Counted from the first letter of the stretch, positions 1-9,227 are shown. The stretch is 64,000 nucleotides of DNA from Alkalihalobacillus sp. FSL W8-0930 (GCA_037965595.1 CP150183.1:496001-560000); one strand, 5' to 3'. Notes: generated by a model from the sequence alone, not told the origin. Numbers and translations: made by a program.

Positions 1-422
1 AAAAGTCTCTGGGCTGTGTTCAAAAAGGTGGATTCGCACCTGTAGTAGACGTTCTTCCGTACGGTGGTCGCTTAAAGAAAAATGGTCTTAGTCTACTTCA
101 AGGACCAGGAAACGATCTTGTCTCCGTAACAGCATTAGCTGCATCAGGTGCTCATATTGTTCTCTTTACAACAGGTAGAGGAACACCGTTTGGCGGACCT
201 GTTCCAACAGTGAAAATGTCAACAAACACACCGCTCTTTGAAAGAAAGAAAAACTGGATTGACTTTAACGCAGGTGAACTGGTTCAAGGGAAGAAAATGG
301 ATGATTTATCTAATGAATTATTAGATTACGTATTAGAACTAGCGTCTGGTGATGTGAGAACACACAATGAAAAGCACGGATTCAAGGAAATTGCGTTGTT
401 TAAAGATGGAGTTATTTTATAA
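1..422 (+). CDS. uxaA: Altronate dehydratase, C-terminal part (5' end outside the window)
   Basis: The reading frame is open from the left edge (codons in phase with position 3) to a TAA at 420-422, so only about the last 139 residues are seen. UxaA dehydrates D-altronate to 2-keto-3-deoxygluconate in galacturonate catabolism. The conserved C-terminal region is readable: GCVQKGG near the edge, then GRGTPFGGPVPTVK and NAGELVQG, which match UxaA-family proteins. Only 8 bases separate its stop from the next gene, which is uxaB, so the two are surely one transcript. The family is clear; the missing N-terminal half cannot be assessed. Confidence 0.88.
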   Translation, partial: KSLGCVQKGGFAPVVDVLPYGGRLKKNGLSLLQGPGNDLVSVTALAASGAHIVLFTTGRGTPFGGPVPTVKMSTNTPLFERKKNWIDFNAGELVQGKKMDDLSNELLDYVLELASGDVRTHNEKHGFKEIALFKDGVIL

Positions 423-430
423 AGGAAAGG

Positions 431-1906
431 GTGAGAGGTTTGGAGTGGAAAAAACTATCAAGTGAACATGTTAATCAACCAGCAAATCAACCAAAGGAAA
501 CCATCGTTCAAGTAGGGGAAGGAAACTTTCTTCGTGGCTTTGTCGATTGGATGATTCATCAGCTTAACGAAAAAGGTTTGTACGATGGGAAAGTGGTGGC
601 CATTCAACCGACGCCTCATGGAAAGGTTGTACCAAAGCTAAATGCACAGGATGGACTCTATACCTCTGTGTTAAGAGGAGTGGAAAACGGAGAAACCGTA
701 AACCGTGCCGAGCTCATTCAATCAATCTCAAGAGGAATTGACCCTTACAACAACTGGTCAGAGGTACTCGAGCTTGCTAGATCACCTCATATTGAATTTA
801 TGTTCTCTAATACAACAGAGGCTGGCCTGACGTATCATCAAGAAGCTTTCGATGAGAGCAGCTCTCCCTTATCCTTTCCTGGAAAAGTTGTTGCTTTCTT
901 ATACGAACGCTATAAAGCCTTTGATGGAGATACAGAAAAGGGGATTACACTCATCCCGTGTGAGCTTGTTGAAGGAAACGGAGATCTATTAAAAGAGATT
1001 GTCTTAAAACTCATTAAAGACTGGAATCTATCAAATGACTTTAAACAATGGGTAGAAGAAGCAAATCTCTTCTGTAATACACTTGTAGACCGTATTGTTA
1101 CAGGATTCCCTCGTGGGGAGGAAGAAGACTTCAGAGAACGTCTAGGATATGATGATATTCTTTTAACAGTCGGAGAGCCATATCACTTGTTCGTTATCGA
1201 TGCACCAGAGCATGTGGCGAAAAAGCTTCCATTTGATCAAGCTGGATTAAATGTGAAGTGGGGCGACACGACTCCATACCGCGAGCTGAAGGTACGCCTG
1301 TTAAACGGGACACATACAATGATGTTTGCAGCCTGCTACTTATCAGGAGTAGATACCGTTTATCAATCGATGACAAACGAAAAGCTAGCAGCCTTTGTGA
1401 AGGATGGGCTATTCAATGAAATCCTTCCAACGGTTGATGCGGACGATGAAGAGAAAGAGGCGTTTGCAACGTCTGTCCTGGAACGATTCAGTAATCCGTT
1501 TCTAGAGCACCAGCTAACAGATATCGGGATGAACCCTCTTTATAAATTTAAAACAAGAGTTGTGCCAAGCTTACTCGCTTACGTGAATAAGTTTGTCGAT
1601 CTGCCAGAGAAGCTCTCCTTCAGTTTAGCTGCACTCCTTGCCTATACAAAACCAGTCGGCAAAGAAGGAGCCTTCCTAGCAGGAGACAGAGACGGCACAC
1701 GTTACGTCATCCGTGATAATGAAGAAACGTTAACCTTCTTATCAGACGTATGGGCAGCTTATGATGCCAAAGAAGCAACGCTCGAAGAAACAGTCTACAA
1801 GCTGTTAGCGAACGAAGCCATCTGGGGAGAAAACCTCACTCAAGTCGAAGGACTGACTAAAAAAGTCGCTTCAGACCTTGAAAAAGGAATTCATTCACTT
1901 GTGTAA
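431..1906 (+). CDS. uxaB: Tagaturonate reductase (altronate oxidoreductase)
   Basis: About 490 aa, NAD-dependent reduction of tagaturonate to altronate, the step before UxaA. It belongs to the mannitol dehydrogenase-like family: the N-terminal motif QVGEGNFLRGFVDWMI is the Rossmann signature of this group, followed by a helical C-terminal domain with NGTHTMMF and KFKTRVVPSL. The start is uncertain. GTG 431 lies directly against the purine-rich AAAGGAAAGG, whereas TTG 440 lies about 8 bases from it and may be the true start. It is cotranscribed with uxaA and followed at once by a strong terminator, so it ends the operon. Confidence 0.9.
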   Translation: MRGLEWKKLSSEHVNQPANQPKETIVQVGEGNFLRGFVDWMIHQLNEKGLYDGKVVAIQPTPHGKVVPKLNAQDGLYTSVLRGVENGETVNRAELIQSISRGIDPYNNWSEVLELARSPHIEFMFSNTTEAGLTYHQEAFDESSSPLSFPGKVVAFLYERYKAFDGDTEKGITLIPCELVEGNGDLLKEIVLKLIKDWNLSNDFKQWVEEANLFCNTLVDRIVTGFPRGEEEDFRERLGYDDILLTVGEPYHLFVIDAPEHVAKKLPFDQAGLNVKWGDTTPYRELKVRLLNGTHTMMFAACYLSGVDTVYQSMTNEKLAAFVKDGLFNEILPTVDADDEEKEAFATSVLERFSNPFLEHQLTDIGMNPLYKFKTRVVPSLLAYVNKFVDLPEKLSFSLAALLAYTKPVGKEGAFLAGDRDGTRYVIRDNEETLTFLSDVWAAYDAKEATLEETVYKLLANEAIWGENLTQVEGLTKKVASDLEKGIHSLV

Positions 1907-1913
1907 AACGAAA

Positions 1914-1946
1914 AGAACCAGTCGAGAATTCGACTGGTTCTTTATT
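1914..1946 (+). terminator. Rho-independent terminator of uxaAB
   Basis: A perfect 12-bp stem (arms 1914-1925 and 1930-1941, AGAACCAGTCGA) with a GAAT loop and a T-rich tail, 7 bases after the uxaB stop. The periodic array begins just downstream. Confidence 0.9.
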
Positions 1947-1967
1947 TAGTGAGAGATTGAGAAGTCC

Positions 1968-2373
1968 TACCAAGAAATCTGAGTAGAATACCAAGATCCG
2001 GGCACGTTACCAAGAAGAAATCCATAATGGCAAGATCCCTAACCTTGATACCAAGAAACTTCGCCATCCCACCAAGCCCACAGCATGTCCAAGCAAGAGC
2101 ACCCCTTCGATACCAATACTAATCTCCAAAGCATCAAGAAAGAAGCTTCTTGAACCAAGAAGCACTCTTTTAATAAGAGGAAAAGGGAACAAACCAAGAA
2201 GCACGCTCCAAATACCAAGAGCCATGCGCGTTAACAAGAAGAAATTCAGAACAATAAGACCCCTAGCCCGGATACCAAGAAACTTCGCCATCCCACCAAG
2301 CCCACAGCATGTCCAACCAAGAGCACGCCCTCGATACCAAGACCAAACTCCAAAGCATCAAGAAAGAAGCTTC
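1968..2373. repeat. Periodic intergenic array A1, core TACCAAGA, period about 20-21 bp
   Basis: About 20 degenerate units, each starting with a variant of TACCAAGA (also CACCAAGC, AACCAAGA, TAACAAGA), fill the space between the convergent genes uxaB and aguB. The array lies past the uxaB terminator and ends 9 bases before the aguB stop. Only the first 8-9 bases of each unit are conserved; the rest varies. A 103-bp block at 2047-2149 recurs almost unchanged at 2271-2373 (offset 224), so the array grows by segmental duplication. Open frames through it are chance: units of 20 and 21 bp cannot keep one frame. Confidence 0.75.
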
Positions 2374-2381
2374 CCATTTAA

Positions 2382-3254
2382 TTATTCCAAATGTCCATCA
2401 TGCGTCGTTAACACGCGGTACAGGTCCGGACGACGATCGCGGAACAAACCCCATTCCACGCGTTGCGCTTCAAGCTGTGCTAGATCAAAGTCTGCATACA
2501 AGATTTCTTCTTGATCACGACTGGCTTCTTCAATGACGGCTCCGGTTGGGCCGGCGATAAAGGACGATCCGTAGAAGGTAATGCTTGAATCCTCATCTGT
2601 CTCTACTCCAATACGGTTAGAAGCGATCACTGGAACAAGGTTTGTAGCAGCATGACCAAGCATACACGTTTGCCAATGCTGCTTGCTATCTACACTTGAG
2701 TCCTCGGGCTCGGAACCGATCGCTGTTGGATATAACAGAATTTCAGCTCCCTGTAGAGCCATTGCGCGTGCAGCTTCTGGGAACCACTGATCCCAGCAGA
2801 TGCCTACGCCAATTTTTCCGACGCGAGTGTTCCATACTTTAAAGCCAGTATCACCCGGAGTGAAGTAGTATTTCTCTTCGTAGCCTGGTCCATCAGGAAT
2901 ATGACTTTTACGATAGATGCCGAGTATCGTTCCATCTGAATCAATCATGGCGACAGAGTTATAGCGTGCCGTGTTTTTCTTTTCATAGAAGCTAATTGGC
3001 AGCACGACACTTAATTCTTTAGCAAGCTTTTGAAAATGTTGGACTGCTGGGTTTTCCTCAAGTGTCGTTGCATAAGCGTAGTAAGCTGGCTTTTCCTTTT
3101 GACAAAAGTAAGGTGTTTCAAAAAGCTCTTGTAGCAAAATCAGGTTAGCCCCGTTTGCTGCAGCTTCTCGCACAAGCTTGTCCGCCCGTGCAATATTTGT
3201 TTGAACATCTGCATCACAGCTCATCTGTGTAGCAGCTACTTTAATTGTACTCAT
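2382..3254 (-). CDS. aguB: N-carbamoylputrescine amidohydrolase
   Basis: 290 aa, carbon-nitrogen (nitrilase-like) hydrolase that converts N-carbamoylputrescine to putrescine, CO2 and ammonia. The Glu-Lys-Cys catalytic triad is visible: LLLQELFETPYF (Glu, N-terminal quarter), YRKSHIPDGPGY (Lys) and GVGICWDQWFPE (Cys). The length and the PDGPGYEEKYYFTPGD block match AguB rather than other nitrilases. ATG 3254 has AGGAGGG about 10 bases upstream and overlaps the aguA stop (ATGA), showing translational coupling. The 3' end abuts repeat array A1. Confidence 0.92.
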   Translation of the reverse strand: MSTIKVAATQMSCDADVQTNIARADKLVREAAANGANLILLQELFETPYFCQKEKPAYYAYATTLEENPAVQHFQKLAKELSVVLPISFYEKKNTARYNSVAMIDSDGTILGIYRKSHIPDGPGYEEKYYFTPGDTGFKVWNTRVGKIGVGICWDQWFPEAARAMALQGAEILLYPTAIGSEPEDSSVDSKQHWQTCMLGHAATNLVPVIASNRIGVETDEDSSITFYGSSFIAGPTGAVIEEASRDQEEILYADFDLAQLEAQRVEWGLFRDRRPDLYRVLTTHDGHLE

Positions 3255-4282
3255 TTGGAACTCCCTCCTGAGGGAACTTGTTGGGTTGTGCAATGCACAT
3301 TCCCACCCTCTGCAATAATAGCCATTCCGTCAATGGTGCGGATGGTACGATCAGGAAAGGCTTGTTGTAAAACTGATTCAGCTTTTTTATCATACTCACT
3401 TGCGTCACCACCAAAAACAGGCAGGATCAAACCATCGTTTACCAGATAAAAATTAATATAACTTAACGTAAGGCGCTCCCCGTTCAACTCACGATAGGGA
3501 GGCTGCTCAATCTGAATAACTTCAAATGAACGACCGGCTGCGTCTTTTTCGTTTGAAAGGATGCGGAGATGTTCTTGACTACGCTCATAGTTTGGGTCGT
3601 TTGGATCGTTACAAACCTGCAATAAGATTTTACCTGGTGCAGCAAAACACGCAACATTATCCACATGTCCATCTGTTTCATCGCCCTCAAGTCCAAGAGG
3701 AAGCCAAACAATCTTGCTTACGCCGAGTAGCTGCTGTAGGTGTTCCTCCACATCAGGTTTACTTAAATCAGGGTTACGGTTGGGATTAAGCAAACATTCT
3801 TCTGTTGTAAGCAATGTTCCTTCGCCGTCTACATGAATACTTCCACCTTCTAGGATAAGCGGTGCATCAACAGCTGGAACCTTCATAAAAGAAAGAAGGG
3901 CAGGCGCAACTTCATCGTCAAGATCCCACGGTTCATATTTCTCTCCCCATGCATTAAATCCCCAGTTGATACCAACCAGTTGATTGTCGCCATCGCGAAC
4001 AAATGTCGGTCCGTTATCTCTTAACCACGCATCATTATGTGGTAATGAAACAAGTTCAACGGGAGCATGTGTAAAGCGAGAAGCAACGGTTTCCTCGTCT
4101 TCTGGATTGACCACAACGAGGACGGGCTCAAACTCGCTGATAGCAGTAATTAATTGTTCGTACCCGTTACAAACTTCTGCATAGTGGTCCGGGTAGACCA
4201 TTGAATCTTTTACCGGCCACGCAATCATCGTTCGTGCGTGATGTGCCCACTCAGCAGGCATGGTATAGCGATTATTTATCAT
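3251..4282 (-). CDS. aguA: Agmatine deiminase
   Basis: 343 aa, peptidyl-arginine-deiminase-type hydrolase that turns agmatine into N-carbamoylputrescine and ammonia. Family landmarks are MPAEWAHHARTMIAWP at the N-terminus, LEGGSIHVDGEGTLLTTEECLL, TDGHVDNVACF (Asp/His) and the catalytic Cys in GGNVHCTTQQVP near the C-terminus. It is translationally coupled to aguB by a 4-base overlap, so the pair forms a complete agmatine-to-putrescine route. A PuuP-like permease gene lies elsewhere in the window (32 kb). ATG 4282 has only a weak ribosome site (GAGTGA); no clearly better start is visible. Confidence 0.93.
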   Translation of the reverse strand: MINNRYTMPAEWAHHARTMIAWPVKDSMVYPDHYAEVCNGYEQLITAISEFEPVLVVVNPEDEETVASRFTHAPVELVSLPHNDAWLRDNGPTFVRDGDNQLVGINWGFNAWGEKYEPWDLDDEVAPALLSFMKVPAVDAPLILEGGSIHVDGEGTLLTTEECLLNPNRNPDLSKPDVEEHLQQLLGVSKIVWLPLGLEGDETDGHVDNVACFAAPGKILLQVCNDPNDPNYERSQEHLRILSNEKDAAGRSFEVIQIEQPPYRELNGERLTLSYINFYLVNDGLILPVFGGDASEYDKKAESVLQQAFPDRTIRTIDGMAIIAEGGNVHCTTQQVPSGGSSK

Positions 4283-4476
4283 CTATGTTCACTCATTTTC
4301 ATTAGAATTTTTTCTCGTTCTATCATACTCTAATTCAATTAATAAAGAAATATAGGGAGCCGCCCAATCATGTCTAATTCAAAAACGTTCTGTTAATCAT
4401 CTGACAAATGCCTCAAAAACGTGAGTGAACGGTGCTATACTTAAATCAGAATAATGAAGGCAGGAGTGTTGTGTAC

Positions 4477-5514
4477 ATGATTGATCTTCGAAGTGATACG
4501 GTCACAAAGCTGACAGATCGGATGAGGCAGGAAATGTTTGAAGCGGAGGTTGGGGATGACGTTTATCGTGATGATCCAACGATGAAAAAGCTTGAAGAAA
4601 TTGCAGCTGAGATGCTTGGTAAGGAAGAAGCCCTTTTTGTCACGAGTGGAACACAAGGAAATCAAATTGCTGTACTTGTACACTGTTCACTTGGTCAGGA
4701 GATCATTCTAGAGGAAGGGTCTCACATCTTTAGATATGAAGGAGGAGCGACCTCTGCTTTTGCTGGGATCCAGCCTTTCCCGGTAAAAGGGGAAAGGGGT
4801 ATCATGAGTGCGGTTGATGTAGAAGCAGCCATTCGTGGCTCAGATATTCATGAAGCCGAAACGGGATTAATCTGTTTAGAGAATACACATAACCGGGCAG
4901 GCGGAACGGTTATGTCACCTGAAAAGATGAAGGAAATCTTTGAGGTGGCTGCGCGTTATAACCTTCCAATCCATCTGGATGGAGCGAGATTAATGAATGC
5001 ATCCGTTGCTTTAAAACGTCCGATGACTGATTTCACGCAATACGTGACGACGGTTCAGATCTGTTTATCGAAAGGATTGGGGGCGCCAGTAGGATCCATC
5101 ATTGCAGGAAGCTCGGAGTTTATTGCGAAGGCTAGAAAATGGAGAAAACGATTAGGTGGTGGTTTGCGCCAAGCGGGTGTCTTAGCTGCTCCTGGTATTG
5201 TTGCGCTCACAGAAATGGTCGACCGATTAGAAGAGGATCACGAGAACGCAGCATGGTTGGCTGAACAGATTCAATCGATTCCAAGCTTAAACGTGGCTTC
5301 TGAAGTGGAGACAAACATCTTAATGATGGATGTGTCTGAAACGGGTTTAACTTCTAAGCAATTTGTAGAAAAGTTGAAGGAACACGGCGTACTCGCGAAT
5401 CCATTTGCACCAACTATTGTACGTCTGGTTACGCATTATGATGTATCAAAAGAAGATATCCGCCAAACGGCAAAAGTCCTTGAGAATATTGTTGCACGTA
5501 ACGCGAAGGCATAA
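4477..5514 (+). CDS. ltaE: Low-specificity L-threonine aldolase
   Basis: 345 aa PLP enzyme of fold type I that cleaves L-threonine or allo-threonine to glycine and acetaldehyde. Motifs: MIDLRSDTVTKLTDRM at the N-terminus, FVTSGTQGNQIA, LDGARLMNA (Asp that contacts PLP) and the Schiff-base Lys in CLSKGLGAPVGS. ATG 4477 is placed 10 bases after AGGAG and begins exactly at the conserved family start; an in-frame GTG at 4471 is too close to the ribosome site. It is monocistronic, followed by a bidirectional terminator shared with the facing calY. Confidence 0.92.
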   Translation: MIDLRSDTVTKLTDRMRQEMFEAEVGDDVYRDDPTMKKLEEIAAEMLGKEEALFVTSGTQGNQIAVLVHCSLGQEIILEEGSHIFRYEGGATSAFAGIQPFPVKGERGIMSAVDVEAAIRGSDIHEAETGLICLENTHNRAGGTVMSPEKMKEIFEVAARYNLPIHLDGARLMNASVALKRPMTDFTQYVTTVQICLSKGLGAPVGSIIAGSSEFIAKARKWRKRLGGGLRQAGVLAAPGIVALTEMVDRLEEDHENAAWLAEQIQSIPSLNVASEVETNILMMDVSETGLTSKQFVEKLKEHGVLANPFAPTIVRLVTHYDVSKEDIRQTAKVLENIVARNAKA

Positions 5515-5516
5515 AT

Positions 5517-5557
5517 AAAAAGCAGAAGCCTCTCAGTAAAAGAGCTTCTGCTTTTCT
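5517..5557. terminator. Bidirectional terminator between ltaE and calY
   Basis: Complementary arms AAAAGCAGAAGC (5517-5529 region) and GCTTCTGCTTTT (5544-5555) leave A-runs and T-runs on both sides, so it can end both convergent transcripts. Confidence 0.85.
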
Positions 5558-5567
5558 TTATCGTGCC

Positions 5568-6281
5568 TTATTTTTCTGCGCCTTCGTCTATTTGCTTAGC
5601 AACAACATCTAATGTAGCTGAGTAAGCTAATCCCTGGTATTCGTTTCCAGCGTTCTCATCTAGTTTCACACCAAAGTTAAGATCGATGTACTGAGATTCA
5701 TCTAGCTGCCAGAATTCGTTTGTCGAACCAGTTAGAGCACCGTCACCAATTAAGAATCCACCACTGCTCACAGCCCCTTCGCTGAAGGCTCTGAATTCAG
5801 GAGCTTCCACTAATCCACTTACTACTTCAGCACCCTCTGAAAGTTCAGCAATCGCTGCTTGAGTTTCCACTTCATTCGTAACACCATCAAACAACTCCTG
5901 AAGCTTTATTTGGCTAGCCTCAAGCACATCACGACTTGGCTGAGATGTGTATTTGATTGCTATGTAACCCACTTTAAATGAAGAGATATCAACATTTTTA
6001 TCAAGCTCATGAGAGAACTGAACTTCAAGGTTTGTATCCATACTACCTGTGTTCTCAAGTGTTAACCAGTCACCGAATACAAGATTAGATGGAGCGAACC
6101 CGCTGTAATTAACGATGTTCTCTTCAATGTTATTTCCATTATTAATCTCAAGCGTACCCGTTTGTAGTTGACCGGTTGCTTGAATTTCTGATGTGAACCA
6201 AGAGTATGAACCAAGCCCTGCTCCTAATACCAATGCACCTGCTACAGCTGTTCCGAGTAATGCTTTTTTTGTCTTTTTCAT
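5568..6281 (-). CDS. CalY/TasA-family secreted matrix protein (camelysin-like)
   Basis: 237 aa. The N-terminus MKKTKKALLGTAVAGALVLG followed by GSYSWFTSE is the SipW-processed signal peptide typical of TasA, CalY and camelysin, and the body carries the family blocks TGTLEINNGNN, FGDWLTLENTGSMD and LNFGVKLDENAGNEYQG. Such proteins form extracellular fibres of biofilm matrix; camelysin was described as a surface metalloprotease, but no HExxH motif is visible here. ATG 6281 is preceded by GAGGAGG lying inside the end of sipW, only one base after its stop. No tapA homologue is next to it. Confidence 0.88.
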   Translation of the reverse strand: MKKTKKALLGTAVAGALVLGAGLGSYSWFTSEIQATGQLQTGTLEINNGNNIEENIVNYSGFAPSNLVFGDWLTLENTGSMDTNLEVQFSHELDKNVDISSFKVGYIAIKYTSQPSRDVLEASQIKLQELFDGVTNEVETQAAIAELSEGAEVVSGLVEAPEFRAFSEGAVSSGGFLIGDGALTGSTNEFWQLDESQYIDLNFGVKLDENAGNEYQGLAYSATLDVVAKQIDEGAEK

Positions 6282-6282
6282 G

Positions 6283-6822
6283 TTAAATGGCCTCCTCGTT
6301 TTTGTTTGCTTTTGGTTTCGATAATCGTTCATAGACGGTGATCCCGACAAAGGCTACAAGTGGAAGAACAATAATTAGTCCAAAGCCAATGGGTTCTGAA
6401 AGAAATCTTGATAAGAAACCTAGCTTTGGAATCGAAAAGAGCACCTTTCCAATCACTTGTCCTTCTTGCACTGGCTCTGCATCAACCATGTTGTTGTTAT
6501 CACCTTTAGTTGTGAAGGAGAGCTGATTTTCTTGGTTGTTTGTTTCAGTAATTCTATGCGTCACTCGATTACCTTCAGGTGTTCCGAACGTAATGATGTC
6601 GTTTTGCTCGAGATCATTTGCCTGTGTTTGTTTTATAAAGATGACATCACCCTCACTAAACTCAGGCTGCATACTATTTGAGAGTATCGTCAGGGCGGAA
6701 AAGCCAAAGAGGTTGGGAGTACTCTCACTTTGCTGTTGACTTTGAATAAAGACAAACAGTACTCCTAAGCAAAGGAGTCCAACAAAGGACTTAATAACGA
6801 ACGAAACTGTTCGTTTAAACAT
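6283..6822 (-). CDS. sipW: SipW-type signal peptidase I
   Basis: 179 aa membrane protein with an N-terminal transmembrane segment (residues ~8-27) and a C-terminal one (~150-170). It is an ER-type (S26B) signal peptidase: the catalytic Ser is S50 in LSNSMQP, and the general base is His (H89 in RVTHRI) instead of the bacterial Lys; TKGDNNNMVD is the third conserved box. SipW processes TasA/CalY-type precursors, and the next gene encodes one, one base away. ATG 6822 follows GGAGG by 7 bases; the longer in-frame extension lacks a ribosome site. Confidence 0.93.
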   Translation of the reverse strand: MFKRTVSFVIKSFVGLLCLGVLFVFIQSQQQSESTPNLFGFSALTILSNSMQPEFSEGDVIFIKQTQANDLEQNDIITFGTPEGNRVTHRITETNNQENQLSFTTKGDNNNMVDAEPVQEGQVIGKVLFSIPKLGFLSRFLSEPIGFGLIIVLPLVAFVGITVYERLSKPKANKNEEAI

Positions 6823-6854
6823 AAATGGACCTCCTGTCTGTAAGAGCAACAGCT

Positions 6855-6900
6855 ATAAAAGAATGGTGGAGGGTGCTTGTACACAAGCACTCCCCATTCT
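6855..6900 (-). terminator. Terminator between vpr-like gene and sipW
   Basis: On the minus strand AGAATGG and GTGCTTG pair with CAAGCAC and CCATTCT across a TGTA loop, followed by TTTTAT. It lies 15 bases after the protease stop and separates it from sipW-calY, although readthrough is possible. Confidence 0.65.
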
Positions 6901-6914
6901 CTTGTTCATGCATA

Positions 6915-9227
6915 TTAGTTAGTGATACCGGCAGCAAATGGAATACGGTAGCTTTCCTCAGCATCTGCTTGGTTTGTTATGTTGATGTAGCCTTCATATG
7001 CTCCTGCTTCGGCCGTTTTAGGGCTAACAAAGAAGAAGTTTTTCGAAACGGTTGTCCCAGCAGGAACCACAACCTTCTGTGGTGCTTGGACGGTTACACC
7101 ATTTAACGAAGCATCTTTAGAGCCGCGGAATCCAACATGATGGTCAAATTCAACCGTGAATGTTTTCTTTTCAGCGCTCGTGTTTTTAAATGTAACGGAT
7201 TGAATTTCGCGTACATTTTTGCCATTTGTAGCTAGAGCACCGTAGTTAAGAGCTCCTGTTAGATCTCTAATCTTTGTTACTTCGTTGTTCTCATTTAATG
7301 TTTCGGTTTCACCCTTTACTTGAATCAGCATTTCCGACTCAATTGCAGCAACTGGGTCAATTTGACCTGCGCCAATCTCAAATACACTGTAGTCAAGGCT
7401 CATAGGGTTTGCCGTATTCATCAGTGTTGTTTTTAGGTCAGCTGGAGTCAGTTCAGATTTTACTTCAAGAAGTAGGGCAGCCGTTCCAGCAACATGTGGA
7501 GCTGACATCGATGTGCCCGATTTTCGACCATAAGCAAATTCGTATTCTCCGATATAGTCAGGTCCATTCATATAAGTAGGAACAGGTGATAATGTATTAA
7601 CACCTGGTGCACTTACTTCTGGTTTAATAGCAAATGAACCATTCACTGGTCCACGCGAGCTGAAATCAGCTAAAACGCCACCGGCCGTTTGAGATTCAGA
7701 ACGATCTCCAAATGTAAATGTGCTATCTTCTGTGATCGCATCACGTAGCGCAATCCCATCTTCATACGTTAAAGAGAATCCAGCGACAAAGTTTACACCT
7801 TCACCAAAGTAGTTAGGGATGTGACCTCCGCCTGCGATGTTATTGTAAATAATAATGGCCTCAGCACCAGCGGCTTTAGCGTTTGCGATCTTATCAACAA
7901 AAGCAAGATCTCCACGTGCAACAAGAGCAACCTTTCCTTGGGCGTCTACTTGATTAAAGTCATTAACAGAACCTAGATTCGCGTAGACAATCTCATATTC
8001 CCCGGCTTCTAAAGCATCAAAGTCAGTATCAAAGCCACTTGAAATATTTACAAGTCCAGCAGAGAAATCATCATTTAAATAGCCTGTAAAGTCAGTGAAC
8101 ACAAGCGGAACATCATTTGCACCAACAGTAATGGCAAGTGGAGATGTACCAGGTGAACCAAGAGTGTACATTCCATCTCTACCACTGTTTCCAGCAGATA
8201 CAACAGCTGTAACGCCACTTAGTACAGCATTATTTACAGCAACGCTTGTTGGGTAAAGTGGATCGTTAACACCTGCACCTAGTGAAAGGTTGATAACATC
8301 CATTCCATCTTCAACCGATTTTTCAATTCCTCCAAGAACATCTGCTGTATAACCCGATCCGTAAGGACCTAGAACACGGTACGAGTAAAGATCAGCATCT
8401 GGTGCAATCCCAGTTGTTGCGTAATCAGACTCGTTCTCGCCTTGACCAGCAATGGTGCCAGCTACGTGTGTACCGTGAGATGTATAATAGGAGTTTCCGT
8501 TCGCATTAAATTCAGGCATTCCAGATGCTAACCAATCATCATATGTTGTTTCTTGAGCATCATCGTCGTTATCAACGAAGTCATAACCACCTTTGTAAGC
8601 AGCGGCAAGATCCGGGTGAGTATAATCAACCCCAGTATCAATGACACCAACTTTTACTCCTTCTCCGGTTATTCCTTCAACATGTAATCTGTCAACACCT
8701 AAGTATGGAACACTATCAGCCATGTAAGGCTCTATCGCTTCTTCTAATACGGTTTCATCAAGTACGGGGTCTATTAATTGAACTTCATCATTCTCCCAAA
8801 CGCTTTTAACACCTTCTACCTCGCTAAGTGCTTCTAATTGATTTGCAGGTAATTCAATGGTAAAACCATTAAAAACCGTTTGGTACGTATGGGTAATCGA
8901 ATAAGAGGACTCGATCGTTGATAAATCCTCCTCAAACTCATCCTGAGAAGCTTCTACTTGAGCTTTCGCACTCGCTTCTGATAGAGTTTCTCCTTTTTCC
9001 TCGGCTTCTGCTATGGCTAGTTGCTCAGGAAGCTCTTCAAGTTCAACAATGACAGAGACTTTCTCATCACTATTCAGGTTAATCTCGTCTGACACTTGTA
9101 ATGAAGCGGCCTTCTCCTCAGCACTAGCAAGTTGTGGAGTATAAAGCCCTCCAAACACAAGTGTTGTAGATAATGCAGATAAGACCATGACATTCCAAGG
9201 CTTGCTTTTTTTAAGATTTGTATTCAA
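6915..9227 (-). CDS. Vpr-like extracellular serine protease (subtilase S8 with PA domain)
   Basis: 770 aa secreted protease. Order: signal peptide ending in LASAEE (~residue 37), an I9-type propeptide with TYQTVFNGFTIELP, then the S8 catalytic domain with Asp in VGVIDTGVDYTHPD (~197), His in SHGTHVAGT (~251) and Ser in GTSMSAPHVAG (~572). A protease-associated (PA) domain is inserted between His and Ser (~380-480, with KIANAKAAGAEAIIIYNN). The C-terminal ~120 residues form a beta-rich domain. Length is close to Vpr of B. subtilis. The start is TTG 9227 with GAGGAG about 8 bases upstream. It faces an RRNPP regulator and precedes sipW-calY on the same strand. Confidence 0.9.
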   Translation of the reverse strand: MNTNLKKSKPWNVMVLSALSTTLVFGGLYTPQLASAEEKAASLQVSDEINLNSDEKVSVIVELEELPEQLAIAEAEEKGETLSEASAKAQVEASQDEFEEDLSTIESSYSITHTYQTVFNGFTIELPANQLEALSEVEGVKSVWENDEVQLIDPVLDETVLEEAIEPYMADSVPYLGVDRLHVEGITGEGVKVGVIDTGVDYTHPDLAAAYKGGYDFVDNDDDAQETTYDDWLASGMPEFNANGNSYYTSHGTHVAGTIAGQGENESDYATTGIAPDADLYSYRVLGPYGSGYTADVLGGIEKSVEDGMDVINLSLGAGVNDPLYPTSVAVNNAVLSGVTAVVSAGNSGRDGMYTLGSPGTSPLAITVGANDVPLVFTDFTGYLNDDFSAGLVNISSGFDTDFDALEAGEYEIVYANLGSVNDFNQVDAQGKVALVARGDLAFVDKIANAKAAGAEAIIIYNNIAGGGHIPNYFGEGVNFVAGFSLTYEDGIALRDAITEDSTFTFGDRSESQTAGGVLADFSSRGPVNGSFAIKPEVSAPGVNTLSPVPTYMNGPDYIGEYEFAYGRKSGTSMSAPHVAGTAALLLEVKSELTPADLKTTLMNTANPMSLDYSVFEIGAGQIDPVAAIESEMLIQVKGETETLNENNEVTKIRDLTGALNYGALATNGKNVREIQSVTFKNTSAEKKTFTVEFDHHVGFRGSKDASLNGVTVQAPQKVVVPAGTTVSKNFFFVSPKTAEAGAYEGYINITNQADAEESYRIPFAAGITN

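Noticed and set aside
2224-2536. Open reading frames across array A1 on the plus strand
   Set aside because: They run through the repeat units and into the 3' end of aguB; the 20/21-bp units break any frame and there is no ribosome site. Chance frames.
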